From Rhizobacter sp964253025 (GTDB lineage: Bacteria > Pseudomonadota > Gammaproteobacteria > Burkholderiales > Burkholderiaceae_C): a DNA stretch of 64,000 nt. How positions within the stretch are numbered: the stretch's first letter is position 1; each line of letters starts with the position of its first letter. The translations under genes and the position numbers were made by a program. The DNA lies in NCBI RefSeq assembly GCF_964253025.1, contig NZ_CAXUQC020000001.1, positions 2,232,001-2,296,000 of the forward strand, read 5' to 3'. The notes under the pieces are model-generated. The model saw only the letters and a list, made by a program, of their open reading frames with translations, was not told where the DNA came from and made no database searches. Of the stretch, positions 44,814-52,291 are shown piece after piece.

Positions 44814-46124
44814 TCAGCTCAGTTCCTCTTTGCGGATGCGCACGATGGGCGCCAGCACGGTGGGCAGGGCCTGCATCGCGGCGATGGCCTGGTTCATGTC
44901 GCCCTCGCGGGTGTCGTGCGTGAGGATGATGACGTCGGTCTGTGCCTCGCCCTCGGCCGACTCGCGCTGCAGCAGCGCGTCGATCGAGATCTTGCGGTCG
45001 GCGAGGATGCCGGTGATGCGGGCCAGCACCCCGGCTTCGTCGGCCACCTGCAGGCGCAGGTAGAACGAGGTGACGACCTCCTCCATGGCGAGCACCGGCG
45101 TGTTCGTCAGCTCGCCCGGCTGGAAGGCCAGGTGGGGCACGCGATGGTCCGGGTCGGCGGTGTGCAGGCGGGTGATGTCGACCAGGTCGGCGACCACGGC
45201 GGAGGCGGTGGGCTCGCTGCCGGCGCCCTTGCCGTAGTACAGCGTGGTGCCGACGGCGTCGCCGTGCACCACCACCGCGTTCATCGCGCCTTCGACATTG
45301 GCAATGAGGCGCTTGGCCGGGACGAGGGTCGGGTGCACGCGCAGTTCGATGCCGGTGTCACGGCGCTTGGTGATGCCGAGCAGCTTGATGCGGTAGCCCA
45401 GTTGTTCGGCGTAGGTGATGTCGGCCGCCGAGAGCTGGGTGATCCCCTCGACATAGGCGCGATCGAACTGCACCGGGATGCCGAAAGCGATGGCGCTCAT
45501 CAGCGTCACCTTGTGGGCGGCGTCGATGCCCTCGATGTCGAAGGTCGGGTCGGCTTCGGCGTACCCGAGCCGCTGCGCTTCCTTGAGCACCACGTCGAAG
45601 TTGAGGCCCTTGTCGCGCATCTCCGACAGGATGAAGTTCGTGGTGCCGTTGATGATGCCGGCCAGCCACTCGATGCGGTTGGCCGTCAGGCCTTCGCGCA
45701 GGGTCTTGATGATGGGGATGCCGCCGGCCACCGCGGCCTCGAAGGCGACGACCACGCCCTTGGCCTGCGCCGCGGCGAAGATCTCGGTGCCGTGCACCGC
45801 CAGCAAGGCCTTGTTCGCCGTGACCACATGCTTGCCGGCCGCAATGGCCTCGAGCACCAGTGCACGGGCCACGCCGTAGCCGCCGATCAGCTCGACCACG
45901 ATGTCGATGTCCGGGTTGGCGATCACCTGGCGCGCATCCCCGACCACCTCGACATCCTTGCCGACGACGCTGCGCGCACGTTCGGTATCCAGGTCGGCCA
46001 CCATCGCAATGCGAATGCTGCGGCCCGCGCGACGGCGGATCTCCTCCTCGTTGCGAAGGAGCACGTTGTACGTGCCGCTGCCGACGGTGCCGATGCCCAG
46101 GAGGCCGACTTGGATGGGTTTCAT
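44814..46124 (-). CDS. hom: Homoserine dehydrogenase
   Basis: Reduces aspartate semialdehyde to homoserine for threonine and methionine synthesis. The 436-aa protein has the NAD(P) loop GLLGIGTVGSG near 7, VTANKALLA near 100, the catalytic region INGTTNFILSEM near 180 and DIEGIDAAHK, and a C-terminal ACT domain (about 350-430) for threonine feedback. The start at 46124 is set by MKPIQVGLLGIG; the longer open frame upstream is a shadow of alaA. It precedes thrC by 1 nt and follows alaA by 50 nt. Confidence 0.96.
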   Translation of the reverse strand: MKPIQVGLLGIGTVGSGTYNVLLRNEEEIRRRAGRSIRIAMVADLDTERARSVVGKDVEVVGDARQVIANPDIDIVVELIGGYGVARALVLEAIAAGKHVVTANKALLAVHGTEIFAAAQAKGVVVAFEAAVAGGIPIIKTLREGLTANRIEWLAGIINGTTNFILSEMRDKGLNFDVVLKEAQRLGYAEADPTFDIEGIDAAHKVTLMSAIAFGIPVQFDRAYVEGITQLSAADITYAEQLGYRIKLLGITKRRDTGIELRVHPTLVPAKRLIANVEGAMNAVVVHGDAVGTTLYYGKGAGSEPTASAVVADLVDITRLHTADPDHRVPHLAFQPGELTNTPVLAMEEVVTSFYLRLQVADEAGVLARITGILADRKISIDALLQRESAEGEAQTDVIILTHDTREGDMNQAIAAMQALPTVLAPIVRIRKEELS

Positions 46125-46174
46125 GGTCAGACCGGCCTCGTGGGCCGCAGTAGGGAGTTCAGGACGCTGGAAAA

Positions 46175-47401
46175 TCAGGTGGCGTGGCGTTTGCGATAGC
46201 CGTGCAGGAATCGGGCGATGCGGGCGATGGACTCGGAGAGGTCGTCCGAGTTGGGCAGGAACACCAGGCGGAAGTGGTCGGGGTGGAACCAGTTGAAGCC
46301 CGTGCCCTGCACGATCAGCACCTTCTCCTCGGCCAGCAGGTCGTAGGCGAACTGCTGGTCGTCGACGATGGGGTACATCTTGGGATCCAGGCGGGGGAAC
46401 ATGTACAGGGCACCCTTGGGCTTCACGCAGGTCACGCCCGGGATGTCGGTCAGCAGCTGGTGGGCCAGGTCGCGCTGGCGGCGCAAGCGCCCGCCGGGGG
46501 CAACCAGGTCGTCGATGCTCTGGTAGCCGCCGAGGGCCGTCTGGATGGCCAGCTGGCCAGGCGTGTTGGCGCACAGGCGCAACGACGCGAGCATGTTCAG
46601 GCCTTCGATGTAGTCCTGCGCCGGGCGCTTCTCGCCGGAGACCACCATCCATCCGGCGCGGTAGCCGCAGGAGCGGTAGTTCTTCGAGAGGCCGTTGAAG
46701 GTGACGAACAGCACGTCGTCGGCGAGCGAGGCGATGCTGGTGTGCTTCGCACCGTCGTACAGGGTCTTGTCGTAGATCTCGTCGGCGAACACGATCAGGT
46801 CGTGCTCCCGGGCAATCTGCACGATCTCGAGCAGCACGCTGTCGGGATACACCGCACCGGTCGGGTTGTTCGGGTTGATCACGACGATGCCCTTGGTGCG
46901 CGGCGTGACCTTGCTGCGGATGTCGGCGATGTCGGGCATCCAGTCCGACTGCTCGTCGCACACGTAGTGCACCGGCGTGCCGCCGGACAGTCCCACCACC
47001 GCGGTGTGCAGCGGGTAGTCGGGCGCCGGGATGAGCACTTCGTCGCCGTCGTTGAGCAAGGCGTTCATCGCCATGGCGATGAGTTCGGAGGCGCCGTTGC
47101 CGAGGTAGACGTCGTCCACCGACACGCCCTGGACGTGCTTGGACTGCATGTAGTGCACGACCGCCTTGCGAGGCGCGAACAAGCCCTTGCTGTCGGTATA
47201 GCCGGCCGCGGACGGGAGGTTGCGGATCATGTCCTGCACGATCTCATCGGGCGGCTCGAGGCCGAACGCGGCGACGTTGCCGATGTTCAGCTTGATGATC
47301 TTGTGGCCCTCTTCCTCCATCTGGCGGGCCTTGTCGAGCACGGGCCCACGGATGTCGTAGGCGACGTTGGCCAGCTTGCCGGATTTGAGGATGGGTTTCA
47401 C
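46175..47401 (-). CDS. alaA: Alanine-synthesising aminotransferase (AlaA/YfbQ type)
   Basis: PLP aminotransferase that makes alanine from pyruvate and glutamate. The 408-aa protein follows E. coli AlaA closely: VAYDIRGPVLDKARQME, LNIGN, AGYTDSKGLFAPRKA, VVINPNNPTGAVYPD, FADEIYDKTLYD, the PLP lysine in FNGLSKNYR, and GGYQSIDDLVAPGGRL. The start is a GTG at 47401, because GGGAG lies 6 nt upstream and conserved sequence begins at once. The frame extends upstream but has no likely start. It heads the alaA-hom-thrC row, which is a frequent order in this bacterial group. Confidence 0.9.
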   Translation of the reverse strand: MKPILKSGKLANVAYDIRGPVLDKARQMEEEGHKIIKLNIGNVAAFGLEPPDEIVQDMIRNLPSAAGYTDSKGLFAPRKAVVHYMQSKHVQGVSVDDVYLGNGASELIAMAMNALLNDGDEVLIPAPDYPLHTAVVGLSGGTPVHYVCDEQSDWMPDIADIRSKVTPRTKGIVVINPNNPTGAVYPDSVLLEIVQIAREHDLIVFADEIYDKTLYDGAKHTSIASLADDVLFVTFNGLSKNYRSCGYRAGWMVVSGEKRPAQDYIEGLNMLASLRLCANTPGQLAIQTALGGYQSIDDLVAPGGRLRRQRDLAHQLLTDIPGVTCVKPKGALYMFPRLDPKMYPIVDDQQFAYDLLAEEKVLIVQGTGFNWFHPDHFRLVFLPNSDDLSESIARIARFLHGYRKRHAT

Positions 47402-47456
47402 ACGGGCTCCCGGAGGGGTCAAGGGCGCAGCATCGCTTGTGCGGCCGCGCAAAACC

Positions 47457-47462
47457 TATAAT
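47457..47462 (+). promoter_or_regulatory. Consensus -10 (TATAAT) of the Mth938-family gene
   Basis: TATAAT ends 8 nt before ATG 47471, so the transcript would start within 1-2 nt of the start codon. The -35 is weak. Confidence 0.6.
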
Positions 47463-47470
47463 TTAACCAT

Positions 47471-47851
47471 ATGAAACTCCATCCCGACCGCCTCGAAGGC
47501 GTCAACGCCGTGTTCGGTCACGGACCGGGCGAGATCTCGGTCAACACGACCGTCTACCGCCACAGCGTGATCGTGCCCTGGGTGGGTGAGATCATCGATT
47601 GGCAGGTGGCAGGCTTCGAGCAGTTGACCGCCGATCACTTCGCCCGGGTGGCCGCCCTGAAGCCGGAGCTGGTGATCTTCGGCTCCGGGCCGCGCATCCG
47701 TTTTCCAGCGGCTGCCCTGATGCGTCCACTGATCGAACGAGGGATCGGCCTCGAGACCATGGACACCGGCGCGGCCTGCCGCACCTACAACGTGCTGGCC
47801 GCCGAAGGCCGCTCGGTGGTTCTGGCGGCGGTGCTGTCGGCCGGGACATGA
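47471..47851 (+). CDS. Mth938-family (DUF498/NDUFAF3-like) protein
   Basis: A 126-aa protein of the Mth938 fold, related to NDUFAF3, a mitochondrial complex I assembly factor. Visible landmarks are GVNAVFGHGPGEISVN, VIVPWVGEIIDWQV, LVIFGSGPRIRFP and the end IGLETMDTGAACRTYNVLAA. The biochemical role in bacteria is not settled. There is no binding site before ATG 47471, and a perfect -10 ends 8 nt upstream, so it is probably translated from a leaderless mRNA. It is divergent from alaA and precedes bcp by 125 nt. Confidence 0.88.
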   Translation: MKLHPDRLEGVNAVFGHGPGEISVNTTVYRHSVIVPWVGEIIDWQVAGFEQLTADHFARVAALKPELVIFGSGPRIRFPAAALMRPLIERGIGLETMDTGAACRTYNVLAAEGRSVVLAAVLSAGT

Positions 47852-47924
47852 GCGTCGCGCACGGCTGATGCTATCCCCCTAAGTGCGGACCGGTCAGCCC
47901 CGGGATCGATAACCGGCCAGGGCT

Positions 47925-47957
47925 TATAATTGCGGGCTACGCCTTCCCCCAAAGGCG
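47925..47957 (+). promoter_or_regulatory. bcp promoter (-10 TATAAT) with 5' leader hairpin
   Basis: TATAAT at 47925-47930 predicts a start near 47937. The leader then opens with CGCCTT-CCCCCA-AAGGCG (47940-47957), a 6-bp hairpin at the very 5' end that could protect the mRNA. ATG is at 47977. Confidence 0.55.
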
Positions 47958-47976
47958 CAACTTCCCAGAATTCTTC

Positions 47977-48453
47977 ATGACGCCAGCCCTCAACAAACCC
48001 CTCCCGGAATTTGAAGCGCTCGCAACCGGTGGCGTGAAGTTCACGCCACAGGCATTCGCGGGGCAAACCGTCGTCTTGTACTTCTACCCGAAAGACAATA
48101 CCCCAGGGTGCACCACGGAGGCCATGCAATTCCGTGACCGTCACAAGGACTTCGTGAAGGCGGGCGCCATCGTCTTCGGCGTCTCCCGCGACAACATGAG
48201 TTCGCACGACAAGTTCAAGCAGAACCTGGAACTGCCCTTCGAGCTGATCGCCGATACCGAAGAGAAGCTGTGCCACATGTTCGGCGTGGTCAAGAACAAG
48301 ATCATGTACGGCAAGAAGGTCAAGGGCATCGAGCGCTCGACGTTCCTCATCGATGGCAGCGGCGTGCTGCGGGCCGAGTGGCGCGGGCTCAAGGTGGCGG
48401 GGCACGTCGACGAAGTGCTGAAGGAAGTGAAGGCGCTGAAGAAGGCAGCCTGA
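47977..48453 (+). CDS. bcp: Thiol peroxidase Bcp (peroxiredoxin Q)
   Basis: Reduces hydrogen and organic peroxides using thioredoxin. The 158-aa product has the peroxidatic motif FYPKDNTPGCTTEA (Cys near 45), the conserved VFGVSRDN and the end ERSTFLIDGSG. The usual resolving cysteine five residues after the first is absent (PGCTTEAMQF), as in one-cysteine Bcp variants; another Cys occurs near residue 98 (EKLCHMFG). Monocistronic, with its own promoter and a terminator just downstream. Confidence 0.93.
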   Translation: MTPALNKPLPEFEALATGGVKFTPQAFAGQTVVLYFYPKDNTPGCTTEAMQFRDRHKDFVKAGAIVFGVSRDNMSSHDKFKQNLELPFELIADTEEKLCHMFGVVKNKIMYGKKVKGIERSTFLIDGSGVLRAEWRGLKVAGHVDEVLKEVKALKKAA

Positions 48454-48502
48454 CCCCGGCGGTTCGCGGGGCACTGTGGGGAGGGGCCAAGGCCCCGCAT
48501 CG

Positions 48503-48527
48503 AAAAGCCGGCTCTGCCGGCTTTTTT
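48503..48527 (+). terminator. Intrinsic terminator of bcp
   Basis: AAAAGCCGG-CTCTG-CCGGCTTTTTT begins 50 nt after the bcp stop. A further GGGGCC-AA-GGCCCC hairpin lies just before it. The A-tract on the other side could make it work on both strands. Confidence 0.85.
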
Positions 48528-48557
48528 CAATTCCAGGCCCTCAGCCACCGGTGCGGG

Positions 48558-48585
48558 TTGAGCGGTCACTCAAGATGTGCATAAT
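48558..48585 (+). promoter_or_regulatory. Promoter of the phoH leader
   Basis: TTGAGC (48558-48563), 16 nt, CATAAT (48580-48585). Both boxes are close to the sigma-70 consensus. The start would be near 48592, next to ATG 48593. Confidence 0.65.
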
Positions 48586-48592
48586 CAATTCC

Positions 48593-48676
48593 ATGTTCCT
48601 GGTGCCTGAACCCCATCAACACCCATCGAAGCCGCACGGGCGACTGTGCGGCTTTTTTGTTTTCCAGCCAACCTGA
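48593..48676 (+). CDS. Possible 27-aa leader peptide upstream of phoH
   Basis: ATG 48593 lies 7 nt after a good -10 box and has no binding site, as expected for a leaderless start. The peptide would have Pro and His in the first half (EPHQHPSKPH) and a hydrophobic CGFFVFQ end. Its stop (48674-48676) is 6 nt before the phoH ATG. The intrinsic terminator 48629-48658 lies inside this frame. Whether it is translated is not known; it may instead be part of a small RNA. Confidence 0.4.
   Translation: MFLVPEPHQHPSKPHGRLCGFFVFQPT
48629..48658 (+). terminator. Intrinsic terminator / attenuator in the phoH leader
   Basis: AAGCCGCAC-GGGCGACT-GTGCGGCTT is a perfect 9-bp stem with T to 48658. Starting from the promoter at 48558-48585 it would give an RNA of about 67 nt. 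It stands between this promoter and phoH. Confidence 0.7.
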
Positions 48677-48682
48677 ACACCC

Positions 48683-50335
48683 ATGCCACTGCCCAAGCCG
48701 CCTGCCAAACGTGCCAGTCTCCTGACCCCCGCCGACTTCGAATCGCAGGCCGCGCCCAAACCGGGCAAACGGACCACCCAGAAACACGCCGCGGCCGAGC
48801 CCGCCCCTGCGGCACTCGACCTCTACGAGCCGCCCCGCGAAGCCGCGCCCCTCGCGCCCGTGGTGGCCCGCGCTCCGGCACCGCAGCCGCCCCGTCCAGC
48901 AGCCAAGCCCCGGGCCCGCACGCCGCGTGGCACGGGCCCCGCGAAGCTGTTCGTGCTCGACACCAACGTGCTGATGCACGACCCGATGTGCGTGTTCCGC
49001 TTCGAGGAGCACGACGTCTACCTGCCCATGATCACGCTCGAGGAGCTCGACGATCACAAAAAGGGCATGTCCGAAGTGGCACGCAATGCCCGCCAGGTCA
49101 GTCGTGACCTCGACGCACTGGCCGCGAGCCTGACCGACCGACCTGGCGCCGACATGGCCGACGGCCTGCCGCTCGACCACACCGGCCACCGGGAGGCCGG
49201 CGGCAAGCTCTTCTTCCAGACGCAGCTGCTCAACGTCGAGCTGCCCGCCGGCCTGCCGCAGGGCAAGGCCGACAACCAGATCCTGGGCGTGGTGAAGGCG
49301 CTGCGCGACCAGCACACGGGCCGCGAGGTCGTCCTGGTGTCCAAGGACATCAACATGCGCATCAAGGCCCGCGCGCTGGGCCTGTGTGCGGAGGACTACT
49401 ACAACGACAAGACGCTGGACGACGGCGACCTGCTCTACACCGGCGTCATGGCCCTGCCCTCCGACTTCTGGGAGCTGCACGGCAAGACGATGGAAAGCTG
49501 GAACCAGGGCGGGCTCACCTACTACCGCATCAGCGGGCCGCTCGTCCCGTCGCTCCTCATCAACCAGTTCGTCTACCTGGAGGCGCCCGGCGCCACGCCG
49601 CTCTACGCCAAGGTCACGGAGATCACCGGCAAGACGGCGGTGCTGCGCACGCTGCGCGAGTACACCCACCAGAAGAACGCGGTGTGGGGCGTCACCGCAC
49701 GCAACCGCGAGCAGAACTTCGGGCTCAACCTGCTGATGGACCCGGACTGCGACTTCATCACCCTCACCGGAACCGCCGGCACGGGCAAGACACTCATGAC
49801 ACTGGCCGCGGCGCTGTCGCAGGTGATGGACGATCGACGCTACACCGAGATCATCGTCACCCGCGTCACCGTGCCGGTCGGCGAGGACATCGGCTTCCTG
49901 CCGGGCACCGAGGAAGAGAAGATGTCGCCCTGGATGGGCGCCCTCGACGACAACCTCGAAGTGCTGTCCAAGACCGATGGCGGGGCCGGTGAATGGGGGC
50001 GTGCCGCCACCAACGACCTGGTGCGCAGCAAGATCAAGATCAAGAGCCTGAACTTCATGCGGGGGCGCACCTTCCTCAACAAGTTCGTCATCATCGACGA
50101 GGCCCAGAACCTGACGCCCAAGCAGATGAAGACGCTCATCACCCGGGCAGGTCCGGGCACCAAGATCGTCTGCCTGGGCAACCTGGCCCAGATCGACACG
50201 CCCTACCTGACCGAAGGCAGCTCCGGCCTCACCTACGCCGTCGATCGCTTCAAGGGCTGGCCGCACAGCGGCCACGTCACCCTGGCGCGTGGCGAGCGTT
50301 CGCGGCTGGCCGACTTCGCCTCCGAGGTGCTCTGA
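48683..50335 (+). CDS. PIN-PhoH fusion protein (PhoH2-type RNA-acting ATPase)
   Basis: A 550-aa protein with a disordered Pro/Ala-rich N-terminus (1-85), a PIN nuclease domain (about 88-230, LFVLDTNVLMHDP with acidic LEELDDHKKG) and a C-terminal PhoH ATPase domain (about 335-550, Walker A GTAGTGKTLMT near 364, Walker B FVIIDEAQNLT near 470). Proteins of this type have been shown to unwind and cut RNA. ATG 48683 has no clear binding site, so its translation could depend on the short frame ending 6 nt upstream. A hairpin follows the stop. Confidence 0.92.
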   Translation: MPLPKPPAKRASLLTPADFESQAAPKPGKRTTQKHAAAEPAPAALDLYEPPREAAPLAPVVARAPAPQPPRPAAKPRARTPRGTGPAKLFVLDTNVLMHDPMCVFRFEEHDVYLPMITLEELDDHKKGMSEVARNARQVSRDLDALAASLTDRPGADMADGLPLDHTGHREAGGKLFFQTQLLNVELPAGLPQGKADNQILGVVKALRDQHTGREVVLVSKDINMRIKARALGLCAEDYYNDKTLDDGDLLYTGVMALPSDFWELHGKTMESWNQGGLTYYRISGPLVPSLLINQFVYLEAPGATPLYAKVTEITGKTAVLRTLREYTHQKNAVWGVTARNREQNFGLNLLMDPDCDFITLTGTAGTGKTLMTLAAALSQVMDDRRYTEIIVTRVTVPVGEDIGFLPGTEEEKMSPWMGALDDNLEVLSKTDGGAGEWGRAATNDLVRSKIKIKSLNFMRGRTFLNKFVIIDEAQNLTPKQMKTLITRAGPGTKIVCLGNLAQIDTPYLTEGSSGLTYAVDRFKGWPHSGHVTLARGERSRLADFASEVL

Positions 50336-50677
50336 TCCGGAACCCCACGGCAGCTTGATCCCGTCCGTCCCGGTGCCAGCCGGGACGGCACCCACACTGC
50401 CGCGCTCACGGCTCGTCGACCGACCGAACCGCGCTTGGCGGCCGTGCCTTTGGCGCACTTCGGATGCGTTGGGGGCGGCGTCCTCATCGTCGCTGGGCAC
50501 ACCGCCCCTTGGCGGCGGCTCCCTGACGCACCCTGCGTCCGACGGGTTCAGCTCGTCGCGCCCATCCCGGTCCTGTTGCAAAGTAACCCGTGGTGAAACA
50601 TGGGAGTGCATGCTGAGTCATCACGGCGCCATACTGTGCTTTGCATCCGGTCCCGCCCCGGAAGCCAAAGGGAAGGC
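50336..50677. other. Intergenic stretch between phoH and a histidine kinase gene
   Basis: 342 bp without a supportable gene. It holds the hairpin at 50365-50388 and probably the promoter of the following kinase; CATACT at 50630-50635 is a weak -10 candidate. I see no RNA gene or repeat. Confidence 0.5.
50365..50388 (+). terminator. Perfect hairpin after phoH, no T-tract
   Basis: CCGTCCCGG-TGCCAG-CCGGGACGG, a 9-bp perfect stem 29 nt after the phoH stop. It may mark the 3' end of the mRNA. Confidence 0.45.
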
Positions 50678-52291
50678 ATGCTCACCCATCGACTCACCCA
50701 GGTCCCCCTCAGCAGAACTGAACTGCTGGACGCCCTCGGGGTGCGCGACGCGGTCGCCGAGGCGTGCTTCGAGTCGCTCGTCCGGGTGGCGGTCGAGGCC
50801 CTTCACACCCCTTCGGCCATGTTGTCGTTCTTCGAGAATGAATGGGTGTGGGTGAAAGCCGCCGTCGGCTGGCAGGACCGTCGGTACCCCACCGGGGACT
50901 CGCTGTGCAGATTCGTCGAAGGGATGCCGGGACCGCTGGCCATCCGGGACGTGCACGCCGACCCGCGCTTCGGCAGTTTGCCCGTGGTACGAAGCCACCC
51001 GGAAGTCGCCGCGTACGCTGGCATCGCCATCAAGTACGCCGGCAAGTTCATCGGCACGCTAAGCGCCCTGGACACGGTCCCGCGGACCTTCACCCGCGAG
51101 GAGTACGCCATTCTGTCGCACCTCGCCTCCGTCACCGAGGGGCTTCTCGACTCCCGCATGGCACGCTGGCAGATGCAGCAGGACGAGATCGAGGCCCGGG
51201 CCCTCGCGGAAATCTCGAGCGATTGGACCTGGGTCACCGACCCCGACAACCGGTACGTCCGGATCCGAGGCGCCACCTTTCAAGCCAAGGTGGGACGCAC
51301 GCCGGAAAGCCTCATCGGCGAGAAGATCCTCGGGGGACCGGAGGTCGACTTCCTGGGGCAGCCCGTCGAGCCGCCGCAATCGTTCGAAGACTTGCTGGCC
51401 ACCCGCGAACCGTTCGCCAACAGGCTCATCCGGATTCCCACCGCGTCGGGGCACGTCGTGGCCAACCGTTCCGGCGTGCCCCTCGTCCACCGCGGGCGAT
51501 TCGAGGGCTACCTCGGCGTTTCAACCGACATGACGGCCCTCATCGAGGCAAACAAGCGGCTGCACCAGGCCACGGTCATGAAGGAGGCGGCCGAACGAGC
51601 CAGCCAGGGCAAGACGGCATTCATTTCGCAGGTCAGCCATGAGTTCCGGACTCCCCTGAACGCGATCATGGGCTTTACCCAGCTCCTGCAGCTGGACGAG
51701 TCTGGCTTCACCGACACGCAGCGCGCTCACCTCGGCCACATCCGGGACGCCTCGGATCGATTGCTCGCACTGACCAACGACATGCTGAACCTCGGGCGAA
51801 TCGAGAACGGCGTCATCGAGTTGGCTCGCACCGGCGTGCTCCTCGCGCCCATCGTTCGTTCAGCAGCGTTCATGGTGGCCAACGACGCCAGCCGCAAGCA
51901 CGTCACGGTCGACATCGACCTGGCCGACGACGTCCAGGTGCTGGCCGACGCCAAGGCCCTCGACCGTGTCGTCAGCAACCTGCTGAGCAACGCGGTGAAG
52001 TACAACCGCGAATCGGGCCAGGTGCGCATCCACGCCACCTCGGACACCGACACCGTCGTTCTCCATGTCGAAGACACCGGCCACGGAATGACGCCGGCGC
52101 AGCTGGCCAAGCTCTACGAGCCGTACAACCGGCTCGGCGCCGAACGCTCCGCCGTGCCGGGCACCGGGCTGGGTCTCGTCATCGCCAAGGCGCTGGTCCA
52201 GGCCATGGGTGGCAGCCTCGACGTGACTTCGGCCCCTGAAGCAGGATCCCATTTCCGTGTGAGTCTTCCTCGTCACGACCGCAGGAGTTAA
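50678..52291 (+). CDS. Soluble GAF-PAS sensor histidine kinase
   Basis: A 537-aa kinase with no membrane segment. Residues about 5-165 form a GAF domain (FESLVRVAVEAL, VAAYAGIAIKYAGKFIGTL), about 175-300 a PAS-like domain (ISSDWTWVTDPDNRYV), then HisKA with VSHEFRTPLNAIMGF near 322 and HATPase_c with NLLSNAVKYN near 434, DTGHGMT near 466 and GTGLGLVIAK. GGGAAGG lies just before ATG 50678. There is no receiver domain and no regulator next to it. The catalytic part resembles the kinase at the window start. Its TAA overlaps the stop of convergent prpE by 4 nt. Confidence 0.88.
   Translation: MLTHRLTQVPLSRTELLDALGVRDAVAEACFESLVRVAVEALHTPSAMLSFFENEWVWVKAAVGWQDRRYPTGDSLCRFVEGMPGPLAIRDVHADPRFGSLPVVRSHPEVAAYAGIAIKYAGKFIGTLSALDTVPRTFTREEYAILSHLASVTEGLLDSRMARWQMQQDEIEARALAEISSDWTWVTDPDNRYVRIRGATFQAKVGRTPESLIGEKILGGPEVDFLGQPVEPPQSFEDLLATREPFANRLIRIPTASGHVVANRSGVPLVHRGRFEGYLGVSTDMTALIEANKRLHQATVMKEAAERASQGKTAFISQVSHEFRTPLNAIMGFTQLLQLDESGFTDTQRAHLGHIRDASDRLLALTNDMLNLGRIENGVIELARTGVLLAPIVRSAAFMVANDASRKHVTVDIDLADDVQVLADAKALDRVVSNLLSNAVKYNRESGQVRIHATSDTDTVVLHVEDTGHGMTPAQLAKLYEPYNRLGAERSAVPGTGLGLVIAKALVQAMGGSLDVTSAPEAGSHFRVSLPRHDRRS

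Noticed and set aside
46125..46174. Threonine attenuator before hom
   Set aside because: Only 50 nt, without a Thr/Ile-rich leader peptide or terminator.
48593..48676. Antitoxin of a PhoH2-type toxin-antitoxin pair
   Set aside because: Known PhoH2 antitoxin genes are longer and overlap phoH2; this 27-aa frame spans a terminator and fits a leader better.
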